A model generated the notes under the pieces. It saw only the letters and a list, made by a program, of their open reading frames with translations, searched no databases and was not told the origin of the DNA. A stretch of DNA of 21,764 nucleotides from a virus. This document shows, piece after piece, positions 14,147 to 21,764 of this stretch (the first letter of the stretch is position 1; each line of letters begins with the position of its first letter). The stretch covers positions 1 through 21,764 of IMG/VR virus record IMGVR_UViG_3300025128_000397; one strand, given 5' to 3'. The position numbers and the translations under genes were made by a program.

Positions 14147-15625
14147 TTACTTCATTAACATAAAGTTGTTAGCACCTTGAGTAACTAAACATCTTTCAGT
14201 TAAGAAATGTAGTTGCATTGCATCTAAAGCAGATGTAGCAGCACCAACAGAACCAGTAACCCAAGTTTTCATTCTTCGGTCATCAGTTTGTGAAGCTCTA
14301 TATCTAACATGTAAGAAAGGACGTTTCATACTAGCACCAACAGTTTGGTCATAAACTGAAGAGGTACCAGCAGGAATCATAACCCCTCTAATAGCAGCAG
14401 AACCTGCAACATCATTAATACCACCTCTTGTAGCTTTGTCATTTAAGTATCTGAAGTCAGACTTGTAGAAGTCATAAGAACCTCTTCTGAAACCAGTGAA
14501 ACCTAAATTTAATGCCATGTCTTCAGAGTTGTCAAATACTCCGTAAGAAGTACCACCAGCTCCGTAAGAATTCATTGAAGCTAACATGTCATCAATAGCT
14601 AAGCTAGTTGATCTGTTAACGAACATCATGTATTCTTCAATAGCACCTTGCTTATCAAACTCAGCAAGTATCGCATCAAACTCAGCTAAATCAGTAGCAG
14701 CGTTAACACCATTTACACCAGAAGTAACATTACCTCTATCAGTAATAGCATCAAATAAACCTTGCGTACCAACACCAGCGTCAGATGCAGCACCTAAACT
14801 AGTATCAACAACAGTAGAGTTGGAACCTCTAACGCTTTCTAGCATTGCCATCTCAATGTAGTCAGTAAATCTAGCTCTTGTATCAGCTTCAGCTTTTAAG
14901 TACCATAAGTAACCAGATTGTCCAGCCTCAGTAGAAACTTCTACCCAACCAATTCTAGATGCATCAGATCCTGATACTTCGTAGTAATCTTTCATTATAA
15001 TTGGTTTGTTAGTGAAAGTTTGGAACTTAGGCTCGTTAGCTGGAGTACGTGAAGTAGCAGCAGCAAAGTTGCCATCGTTGTAAGATGTTCCTTTTGCGTA
15101 TTCAGAACCAACAACTAATAAAGTTGATCCGCCAGCAGTTGTAGCGTGACCAGCTAAATTAGCTTTATCAAAAGGTTCAACTTGAATCTCAGCTGTATCA
15201 GTATCAACAGCTAAACAAGGCGTAACTATACCATCACTTGCAATAAGTACTATATCATTAGTTCTAACACCGTGATCAGCAACAGTAAAACCAGAAGTAT
15301 TACCATCAATATCACTTGTTACAGTAAACGTACCGTTTGTAGAACCAGATACAGCAACTGTACCTTTTACCGAAATGTGTAACCTACCTTGTTCTGACCA
15401 AACAACTTGATCAGCAGTCATAGATTCTTCAGCACTAACCTGCGCTAAAAAACCTGAAATTGTACGAGGTCCAAAAACCTCAGCTTCTTTTTCCATTAAA
15501 TCTGGAACATATTGTTGACCCCAACCTGCGTTTGACGCAGATGAAAGATCTAAGTAATTTGTAGATAATGTTTGCTTTTGTGGAGCTGGAACACTATTCA
15601 AATTATCTCCTGCAGTAATTGCCAT
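14147..15625 (-). CDS. Major capsid protein, HK97-fold type (492 aa)
   Basis: It forms the icosahedral head shell. The assignment rests on position (terminase, portal, scaffold-like gene, then this), a length close to the roughly 490 residues I recall for crAss-like capsid proteins, and sequence character. The N-terminal arm contains SNAGWGQQYVPDLMEKEAEV and PRTISGFLAQV. Residues about 85-180 form a Thr/Ser/Gly/Val-rich beta insertion. A PIIMKDYYEVSGSDASRIGW segment precedes a helical stretch (LKAEADTRARFTDYIEMAML) like the spine helix. The C-terminal half has PFLHVRYRASQTDDRRMKTW. The gene is less AT-rich than its neighbours by eye, consistent with very high expression. An A-rich leader lies 20 bases from the scaffold-like gene, and a strong terminator follows. 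No protease domain is fused. Confidence 0.9.
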   Translation of the reverse strand: MAITAGDNLNSVPAPQKQTLSTNYLDLSSASNAGWGQQYVPDLMEKEAEVFGPRTISGFLAQVSAEESMTADQVVWSEQGRLHISVKGTVAVSGSTNGTFTVTSDIDGNTSGFTVADHGVRTNDIVLIASDGIVTPCLAVDTDTAEIQVEPFDKANLAGHATTAGGSTLLVVGSEYAKGTSYNDGNFAAATSRTPANEPKFQTFTNKPIIMKDYYEVSGSDASRIGWVEVSTEAGQSGYLWYLKAEADTRARFTDYIEMAMLESVRGSNSTVVDTSLGAASDAGVGTQGLFDAITDRGNVTSGVNGVNAATDLAEFDAILAEFDKQGAIEEYMMFVNRSTSLAIDDMLASMNSYGAGGTSYGVFDNSEDMALNLGFTGFRRGSYDFYKSDFRYLNDKATRGGINDVAGSAAIRGVMIPAGTSSVYDQTVGASMKRPFLHVRYRASQTDDRRMKTWVTGSVGAATSALDAMQLHFLTERCLVTQGANNFMLMK

Positions 15626-15645
15626 AATTTTTTAATTTTAAATTG

Positions 15646-16827
15646 TTATTTATTGTTTTTAATTTTAAACTTAAAATCAGAAGAATCATTACCTAACACC
15701 TTTACTTTTATACCTCCAGCGTCTATAGTTCCATGACTTTGTCTTGGATCCATATTAACGTTTTTAGCTTTAGCTACACTATTTTTCATAGCATCAGCTT
15801 TTCCTTGTTCATAAAAGTGTTTTGCAACAGCGTCAGCGTTCATAGCTGTAAATAGAGATTTATGATACCCTTTAGCATCAGACATTTCATTTTTTTCGTT
15901 CAAGAACTTCTTGACAAAATTATTTATATCACTTTGAGTATTTTTAATTTCTTCAGTATTATTCACGTTAAATCTATATTTTTTATCCCCAACGTTATAT
16001 TCAAAGCCTTTAAACTTATCATTAAAAACATTATTTGTTTTCTTTAAAAAATTAGATTTTTGTGATTCTGCTACTTTTTTATTCTCTTCTGACTCTTTGT
16101 TATATCTATTAAAGAAATCAACTGCCTTCTGTTGCTCACTCGTGAGTTTTGAACCAGCTTTAATATCTTCATAGTATTTGGACTTTTGCCCGTCCAGATG
16201 GGCTCTAGCGTTGGCAACTTGCTCTTTTAACGCTAATTTTTTTCTTCGTATATCTCTTTCTTCATCTTCTTCTTCGTTATAAGAGAACGAATCTTCCATA
16301 AGGAAGTTAATTTCTTCGTTATTTAAATGAGGTTTTGTTTGCTTATAATACTCGTATAATAAATTTTGATCATCTAGCTTTGAGTAATCTTGATTAAGCT
16401 TTACATAGTCACTTAAATCTCCACCAGTTTCTTCCATAAAGTCCATTAACTTTTGAATATTTTCTGGTAGTGGCTTACCGGTAGCTTCTGCTTCAGCTAT
16501 AGCTTCTTCAACTTTTTCTTCTACTTCAGCAACTTCTTCTTCTGTTGAATCTTCAGTAATTTCTTCTAAAGCTGTAGTTTCTTGTACTTCTTCTTCCGGT
16601 TGTACTTCTTCTTGTTTTTCTGTAGACTCAATTTTTTCAGACTCTTCAACTACTATGCTATCGTCAGTGTTATCTTCTTTAGCTTCATCTTCTTTTAGTG
16701 TTGGAGGTTTATTTAAATCTACTTTAATTACGCTATCGTCATCAGCGCTTTCAAATTTTGTTTCATCAACTTGTTCAGTTGCCTCTTGTGTAGTTTCTTC
16801 AACTACTTGTTCATCTTTTTCTTCCAT
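15646..16827 (-). CDS. Putative scaffolding protein, acidic N-terminus (393 aa)
   Basis: It lies between portal and capsid genes, where many tailed phages encode a scaffold that guides procapsid assembly and then leaves. Residues 1-115 are extremely rich in Glu/Asp/Thr/Val (for example EEVAEVEEKVEEAIAEAEA). Residues about 120-190 contain LMDFMEETGGDLSDYVKL and LLYEYYKQTKPHLNNEE. Residues 190-350 are strongly helical and charged (RRKKLALKEQVANARAHL, KSKYYEDIKAG, NKESEENKKVAESQ). The last residues are basic (FKFKIKNNK), as in scaffolds that bind capsid through a basic C-terminal helix. I see no Ser-His or other protease motif, so a maturation protease is less likely. Function rests on position and composition. 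Confidence 0.7.
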   Translation of the reverse strand: MEEKDEQVVEETTQEATEQVDETKFESADDDSVIKVDLNKPPTLKEDEAKEDNTDDSIVVEESEKIESTEKQEEVQPEEEVQETTALEEITEDSTEEEVAEVEEKVEEAIAEAEATGKPLPENIQKLMDFMEETGGDLSDYVKLNQDYSKLDDQNLLYEYYKQTKPHLNNEEINFLMEDSFSYNEEEDEERDIRRKKLALKEQVANARAHLDGQKSKYYEDIKAGSKLTSEQQKAVDFFNRYNKESEENKKVAESQKSNFLKKTNNVFNDKFKGFEYNVGDKKYRFNVNNTEEIKNTQSDINNFVKKFLNEKNEMSDAKGYHKSLFTAMNADAVAKHFYEQGKADAMKNSVAKAKNVNMDPRQSHGTIDAGGIKVKVLGNDSSDFKFKIKNNK

Positions 16828-16855
16828 AATATAATATAATAATAATTAATAATTT

Positions 16856-19273
16856 TTACTTAGGGTCAAACGCACCTAAATCAAATCCGCCACCTAGTAT
16901 ATCATTACCTGCAGACTCAAAGTTTTTAGGTGGTTTTCCACTATTTCTTTGTTCAATCATCTCACTTTGTTGAGAGGCTTGAATTTTTGTTCTTTCATCT
17001 TTTCTATCTTCTTTCTGTTTTTCTCTTTCTTTCATACCGCTAACCTCTAAATTTTTTAACTGCATACTCATTTCAAACTCTAACTGCATAAGTTGTTTTT
17101 TATATTCAACTTCTTGCATCATTTTTTCAGCTTCTAATTTAGCTTTAACTTGTTCTAACTGTAAATCGCTTTGTGTTAACGCTTGGTTCTTTTGAACTTC
17201 TATTTGAGCAGCTGCTTGCGCAGCTTGAGTATTAGATTGAGATTGAGCCTGTATATTTTCTAATTGTAACTTTCTATCTCTATCTTGTTTCTTTTTTCTT
17301 CTTATTTTCAACATTTGATTAGCTAGCTTTACGTTCTTGATCTCTCTAAGATCAATAGCATCTTCTAGTTCTATATTCTTTTGTTGAAGAGCCATTTGTA
17401 TGTTATTTTCTAACATAGCTTTTTCTTCTTCATCAGGCATTAAATCTATAAATATTCCAAAATCGTACAAATGTAATTCTGACATCTCTTCCAATGTAGC
17501 AACGTTATGAGCTCCGATGGCTTGTATGAAAGCATTTTTTGTTGGTGAGTATTGAATTATATCAGATATTCTAAGAGATAAACACTCTGCTGTTTCTGCT
17601 GTTAAAAATAAACCAGCTTGCAAGATATGTCTTGTGGCTGTGTTACTATTAGCAGCTGCTAGCTTCTGAACTCCAACTAAAGCATTTTTATCTGGCATAC
17701 TACCATCTCTAGCCTCGTTTAAACCGGTTACATCTCTTATCATTTGTAGATAATAATTATACGTACTAATTAAAGCTTGCATTTTATTACCACCTGATCC
17801 AGATGTTATTTCTTTAATAGGTACTTTACCAGGATTTATATCACCATCTTGAGTAAATGATCTACCAATAACAGAACCAGTTTGGAAGAACATGTTTAGT
17901 GCTTCTTGTGGATTATAATTAGTTCCGTTACCTAAATCAACCTCTGCTAATCCATCTGCATCTAAATAAACACCGTCCGGAACCATTCTTGACATTACTT
18001 GCTGTAGTTTTAGATGTGTTAATTGAATCATATCAGCAAAACCAGTTATTCTTTTTACTAAACTTTCTATTTTTCCATTATACATTCTAGGTGCTACAAT
18101 AGAGTAATTCATTTTAACTTTAGTAAAATCACTTTTAGGACGCATCATATTTTTAGACATTTCCCACTTAAGAAGTTTATCAGTACCTAAAATTATAGCT
18201 CCTTCATACAAACACTCTATTGATCTTAGTAATCTTGAATAACCACCTTCCATATTTTCCGGTGGGTTAAACGAATCATCTTTAGGTATTACTTTATCAG
18301 CTCCAGTTCCAGTTTCTTTTACTTTATAAACTTCATTCATATAGGTTTTATAATTAAAATATAAAACTTGTATTTTATTATTATCTTCTTTATCAGAACT
18401 ATATTTATTATGATTATTATTTCTATGATAAGATTTATTTTTCATTATATCCTCAAGATCGCTTTCTGTTAAATGAGGAAACTGTTTAGCTAATTCATTT
18501 ACTGGAATAGATTTAACCTCACCAACATAATATATGTCTTCAAAATAAGGAGAATCAGTATAAGAATAAACTAAGTTAGCTGGATCAACATAGTCTATAG
18601 TAACACCTTCAGAAGTATTAAAATTATTTTTTACAGCTCCAATACCAAGAACCGTTAAATCATAATAAAATCTTTTCTTTATAAGTTCATAATTATTACC
18701 TTCCATTAAAACACTTAACGCTTGTTCTTCTGCTAGCTCTACAGCTTGCTTGTAGCTAAGCTGCATGTGTAATCCTAATTCTTCTTCTGTTTCAGGTAGT
18801 ATCTCAGGATTATTTTCAGTTAAATTAATACCGAAAGCTTGTTTAGCGAAAGCATCTAATTCTTTAGATCTCATATCTGCTAGAATAGATTCCATGTATT
18901 GTGTTCTTTTAGCTACTCCATATTGATCTTGTGAAAATGCTTTTATATCATATGTTCTTTCAGCTATACCATTAACAACTATATCAACAAATTTAGGAAT
19001 AATTGGAACAGGTGTCCAGTCTAAATTTAAATAGGACAAATCACCGTTTATAGATAACTCATCCTTATACTTTTGTATCGACTGTTCGCCTCTAGCATAT
19101 AATCTTAGGTTATGAAAGTTATTCATATTGTTTCTATACCTATTATTATTATAATCATTATTAAACCACTCAGTCTCTATAGCTTTAGCTACTTTTAAAC
19201 CATAATCATAACTAAGCTTCTCAGCATCACTTACGGTTTGACTAGGAAAATAGCTGTTACTAGAATATGCCAT
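16856..19273 (-). CDS. Portal protein (805 aa)
   Basis: The portal is the dodecameric ring at one capsid vertex through which DNA enters and leaves; the terminase docks on it. The gene follows the large terminase directly, 2 bases after its stop. Residues about 45-110 contain NFHNLRLYARGEQ and WTPVPIIPKFVDIVVNGIAE, the usual opening of a portal clip/wing region. The middle has VDPANLVYSYTDSPYFEDIYYVGEV and VKRITGFADMIQLTHLKLQQVM, plus GLNEARDGSMPDKNALVG. Residues about 655-775 form a long Gln/Lys/Glu-rich coiled coil (for example LEQVKAKLEAEKMMQEVEYK), matching an extended crown or barrel helix inside the head. The length fits the roughly 800 residues I recall for crAss-like portals, well above many siphovirus portals. 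The start follows an A/T-rich leader. Confidence 0.9.
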   Translation of the reverse strand: MAYSSNSYFPSQTVSDAEKLSYDYGLKVAKAIETEWFNNDYNNNRYRNNMNNFHNLRLYARGEQSIQKYKDELSINGDLSYLNLDWTPVPIIPKFVDIVVNGIAERTYDIKAFSQDQYGVAKRTQYMESILADMRSKELDAFAKQAFGINLTENNPEILPETEEELGLHMQLSYKQAVELAEEQALSVLMEGNNYELIKKRFYYDLTVLGIGAVKNNFNTSEGVTIDYVDPANLVYSYTDSPYFEDIYYVGEVKSIPVNELAKQFPHLTESDLEDIMKNKSYHRNNNHNKYSSDKEDNNKIQVLYFNYKTYMNEVYKVKETGTGADKVIPKDDSFNPPENMEGGYSRLLRSIECLYEGAIILGTDKLLKWEMSKNMMRPKSDFTKVKMNYSIVAPRMYNGKIESLVKRITGFADMIQLTHLKLQQVMSRMVPDGVYLDADGLAEVDLGNGTNYNPQEALNMFFQTGSVIGRSFTQDGDINPGKVPIKEITSGSGGNKMQALISTYNYYLQMIRDVTGLNEARDGSMPDKNALVGVQKLAAANSNTATRHILQAGLFLTAETAECLSLRISDIIQYSPTKNAFIQAIGAHNVATLEEMSELHLYDFGIFIDLMPDEEEKAMLENNIQMALQQKNIELEDAIDLREIKNVKLANQMLKIRRKKKQDRDRKLQLENIQAQSQSNTQAAQAAAQIEVQKNQALTQSDLQLEQVKAKLEAEKMMQEVEYKKQLMQLEFEMSMQLKNLEVSGMKEREKQKEDRKDERTKIQASQQSEMIEQRNSGKPPKNFESAGNDILGGGFDLGAFDPK

Positions 19274-19275
19274 AT

Positions 19276-21489
19276 TTATTTTATTATTTGTGAATTAAAT
19301 CCAGTATTACTATACTTGGAAATGTTTATATTTAGTTTTGATTTCTCAACTTTTGCGTTTGGTCTATATAAATGTCTATTATTTGCCATTATAGCTAAAC
19401 CAGAACTTATAGACGCATCAAATTTAGTTCTTTTATTTATATCAAATTTTGCCCAATCATTTAATAAAGCGTTAAAATATAAATCACCAAAGCTACCATC
19501 TTGCTTCATACCAACATGATCTTGTATATACATTTCAATAGCTGCCGCGTGAGCTTGTTTAATATCTTCACTTGAGTTTGGTATTCCACCTACCTCTTTT
19601 TCTGCTACTGATAGTTTATTCCAGACTTTATCTGGCCTATTCATACTAAAACCTCTATAACCTCTTCTTCTTAAATAGTATAATAACCTAGGTTTATTAT
19701 TTTCTGCTAATATAGGCATTCCATAAAAAACTAATGCCATCAACACGTCTTCAAAAAATATTTCAGCCGTAGGTGGTCTTGATAAGTACTCTAAAAAGAA
19801 GCTATTCGCAGGAGCGTCCTCCATACTAAACCTGGTTAAGCCGTGTAATGCTCCTTTAGATCCTTCTCCATCTACGGTTCCTGATATATCATACGAGTCA
19901 CAACCAAATGCTCCCATGTGTTCATTACCAGGATATTTAATACCATTTTTAAGTACCACTCTATTTTGTAATTGCTGAGGTGGAACCCAGCTAACTTTAA
20001 ACCTGCCTTTTGGATCTGGATAAAAAATTACTTGTGAATCTTTAACACCGTTAACCCATTGAAAATTACCAGTTGTAATACCTAGCGTTCTAGACATTTC
20101 TTCGTTATAATCTATTTGTTCGTATATTTTTACAAGATTAAATATACTGTTTTTTGTTTCGTCTCTAAAAGCGTGCTCTTCAGTTCTTGGAAACTGACGA
20201 TAAAATTCATTTAAAGCATCTTGATCGTCTTTCAAACCATCAGCTTCATTTTGCCAGCTATCTATTACACCTATATCTATTAATTCGCCGTCAGGTGCGA
20301 AGACATCGACATCAGGAGTATTAAAGACTGGAACTCCATACTCGTCAATAAATCCTTCGTAGTTCCATTCCATTGGGATAAACAAAGAGTAGAGACCAGA
20401 CTTAGTCTGACCATTTCTATTTCTTCTCGTGACATCTGACGCTCTGTATAGTTTTTTGAAATTTTCACCACCTTTATCTAATGCGTTTGAAGTAGAGCCC
20501 ATCATACATTTACCAATAATTCTACTACCTAATCGTAAACATGTTTTTGTAACTCTCCAGTTGTTTAAAATATTATCGGGTCTCTCCCATTTGCCACTTT
20601 CATCATGTACTAGTAAATTTAGTTTTTCACCATCATAACTATTATCTCCAGTATTTTTCCAATCAATAGTTGTGTCTAATCCTTCTAATTCTTCTAACTT
20701 TTCATTAGAAGTTATTTTTTTACGAGTAAATTTACTTGCTGGTACTCTATACGCTAACTCTGTCTTAGGACGATCCATACCATCTTGAATAGGTTTAAAA
20801 AAGAAAGGATAGTTTATGCTTATCGGAACTACTTTATCAGTAAACATCTTTTTAGCATCTGCACCTGTTTTAGATAAGATCCCATATCTACTATCACTTG
20901 CAAGAGTAGCTAAATTAACTGTTTCAGCAGATGACATGAACGAAAAGCCTGATCTTCTGTTCTTTAAGTAACACATCCCATAACATCTTTTATCAGCTTT
21001 ACAAGCTTCCCAAAATATATAGAACAATCTATTTGCTTCTCTAAAATCAGGCGCTCCAACATCTATTTTACTCCATTGAAGATACATATAATGTGTTCCC
21101 GCTATATACGTTGGCTTACCATTATTCATAAACCAGAAGCCTTCATCTCTTCTTTTAAACTCCTCGTCTATATAATCAAACCATTGTTCTTTTGATTCTT
21201 CTGGATAGCTCCTCCAATCAAATATATTTTTAAGACGTGATAATTCTTTTGGTTGTTCTATTCTTGACCACTTATCCTTTTGCAATTTATGTACTTGCAC
21301 GGGCATAGATGGTAAAGCAATTTTAAGATTTTGAATTTCATATATTTCTCCTATTTTACCTGTTTTAGATATAACAACCACATCATGCTCTTTGTTATAT
21401 CCATATTTCCATTTTTTACCACGATTCATTCTAGTAATCGTAGTTTTTTTAATGGGTTCTATTATATTAACTAAACTTTGATCGTACAT
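19276..21489 (-). CDS. terL: Terminase large subunit, packaging ATPase and nuclease (737 aa)
   Basis: It drives ATP-dependent DNA packaging into the procapsid and cuts the genome. An N-terminal block with NRGKKWKYGYNKEHDVVVIS and the segments GTHYMYLQWSKIDVGAP and EACKADKRCYGMCYLKN closely resemble crAss-like terminases as I remember them. The P-loop position reads NRRSGFSF (177-184), without the usual GK[ST]. Walker B is LNLLVHDE with D296 and E297. A coupling-type motif, MMGSTSNA, follows. The RNase H-like nuclease shows AFGCDSYD (D531), FFEDVL (E580, D581) and a late acidic position near NDWAKFD (D678). The ATG overlaps the stop of the preceding gene by one base (TAATG), so the two are translationally coupled. 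Confidence 0.94.
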   Translation of the reverse strand: MYDQSLVNIIEPIKKTTITRMNRGKKWKYGYNKEHDVVVISKTGKIGEIYEIQNLKIALPSMPVQVHKLQKDKWSRIEQPKELSRLKNIFDWRSYPEESKEQWFDYIDEEFKRRDEGFWFMNNGKPTYIAGTHYMYLQWSKIDVGAPDFREANRLFYIFWEACKADKRCYGMCYLKNRRSGFSFMSSAETVNLATLASDSRYGILSKTGADAKKMFTDKVVPISINYPFFFKPIQDGMDRPKTELAYRVPASKFTRKKITSNEKLEELEGLDTTIDWKNTGDNSYDGEKLNLLVHDESGKWERPDNILNNWRVTKTCLRLGSRIIGKCMMGSTSNALDKGGENFKKLYRASDVTRRNRNGQTKSGLYSLFIPMEWNYEGFIDEYGVPVFNTPDVDVFAPDGELIDIGVIDSWQNEADGLKDDQDALNEFYRQFPRTEEHAFRDETKNSIFNLVKIYEQIDYNEEMSRTLGITTGNFQWVNGVKDSQVIFYPDPKGRFKVSWVPPQQLQNRVVLKNGIKYPGNEHMGAFGCDSYDISGTVDGEGSKGALHGLTRFSMEDAPANSFFLEYLSRPPTAEIFFEDVLMALVFYGMPILAENNKPRLLYYLRRRGYRGFSMNRPDKVWNKLSVAEKEVGGIPNSSEDIKQAHAAAIEMYIQDHVGMKQDGSFGDLYFNALLNDWAKFDINKRTKFDASISSGLAIMANNRHLYRPNAKVEKSKLNINISKYSNTGFNSQIIK

Positions 21490-21764
21490 TACTTAGATCT
21501 ACCTTCTGCGAATCCTTTAAAGACTTTTTCCTTTCTCTTTTCAGATGTTTTACCCTCGAGTAAGTTTTGTTCTTCTTGTATTCTGTTAAGTATTTCAAAT
21601 GCGTCAAATATAGCTAGTTTTTTAGTAGCTGCCGCGTTTTTTAATCTATCAGCCGATACATCATCTTCAGTATTAGTAATAATTTTTTCTTCTGCAACCT
21701 TAATTAGCTCATCAACTGCTTTGCGCCCAGCTAGGATTATATTCTTCTTCGTCTCCTTGATATT
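21489..21764 (-). CDS. 3' part of a probable terminase small subunit, cut by the window edge
   Basis: The frame is open from base 21764 to a TAA at 21491-21489, giving 91 residues with no start inside the window. The peptide is highly charged and helical, with RKAVDELIKVAEEKI, ADRLKNAAATKKLAIFDAFE, ILNRIQEEQNLLEG and a basic end KRKEKVFKGFAEGRSK. Its stop overlaps the terminase large subunit start by one base, the usual place for a small subunit, which recognises phage DNA and regulates the motor. No helix-turn-helix is visible in this fragment; it would be expected in the missing N-terminal part. The identity is inferred from position and helical content. Confidence 0.7.
   Translation of the reverse strand, partial: NIKETKKNIILAGRKAVDELIKVAEEKIITNTEDDVSADRLKNAAATKKLAIFDAFEILNRIQEEQNLLEGKTSEKRKEKVFKGFAEGRSK

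Noticed and set aside
14586-14861. Plus-strand open frame of 91 residues opposite the capsid gene
   Set aside because: Low-complexity Ser/Ala-rich translation is the complement of capsid codons; there is no supporting signal.
15646-16827. Possible head maturation protease between portal and capsid genes
   Set aside because: No Ser/His or other protease motif is visible; the acidic N-terminus, helical body and basic end fit a scaffold better.
19238-19519. Plus-strand open frame of 93 residues across the portal/terminase junction
   Set aside because: It runs antisense to both genes' coupled ends and the translation looks like a random hydrophobic shadow.
20280-20471. Minus-strand 63-residue frame inside the terminase gene
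   Set aside because: It overlaps the terminase in another frame without its own leader, and the terminase frame carries the conserved motifs.

Overview
The window is a contiguous piece of the structural (virion) region of a tailed double-stranded DNA phage. All recognisable genes lie on the minus strand, so the module reads from base 21764 down to base 1. The DNA is visibly AT-rich. No start codon has a convincing Shine-Dalgarno sequence; leaders are A/T-rich, as is usual for Bacteroidota and their phages. The terminase large subunit, portal, capsid and nozzle-type sequences resemble, from memory, crAss-like (Crassvirales-type) podoviruses and related uncultured marine phages. The giant tail protein carries GC-x(n)-DDGSC repeats that I associate with secreted proteins of marine Bacteroidota. 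The best guess is a podovirus of an aquatic Bacteroidota host. No database search was possible, so lineage and host are inference.

Layout in transcription order: the 3' end of a probable small terminase subunit (21764-21489), the large terminase ATPase/nuclease (21489-19276), the portal (19273-16856), an acidic scaffold-like protein (16827-15646), the major capsid protein (15625-14147), a strong UUCG-loop terminator (14137-14098), a 273-residue protein of unknown function (14078-13257), a GC-rich stem-loop (13243-13222), a 56-residue CGC-motif protein (13201-13031), two probable neck/ring proteins (13018-12323 and 12318-10936), a 3588-residue protein (10931-165), and the start of one more gene (152-1).

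Together the genes cover most steps of building a short-tailed virion. Terminase packages DNA through the portal into a capsid built on the scaffold. Neck proteins then extend the portal, and the giant protein most likely forms the nozzle. That protein is the most unusual object here: a nozzle-like region of about 2430 residues is fused to a cysteine-rich tail of about 1160 residues made of three GC/DDGSC repeat blocks separated by fibronectin-III-like segments. It looks like a tail nozzle carrying its own adhesin. The second neck protein also carries what looks like a carbohydrate-binding jelly-roll insertion.

Coding density is very high. No gene-free stretch exceeds about 70 bases. I saw no tRNA, insertion sequence, CRISPR array, integrase, attachment site or origin.
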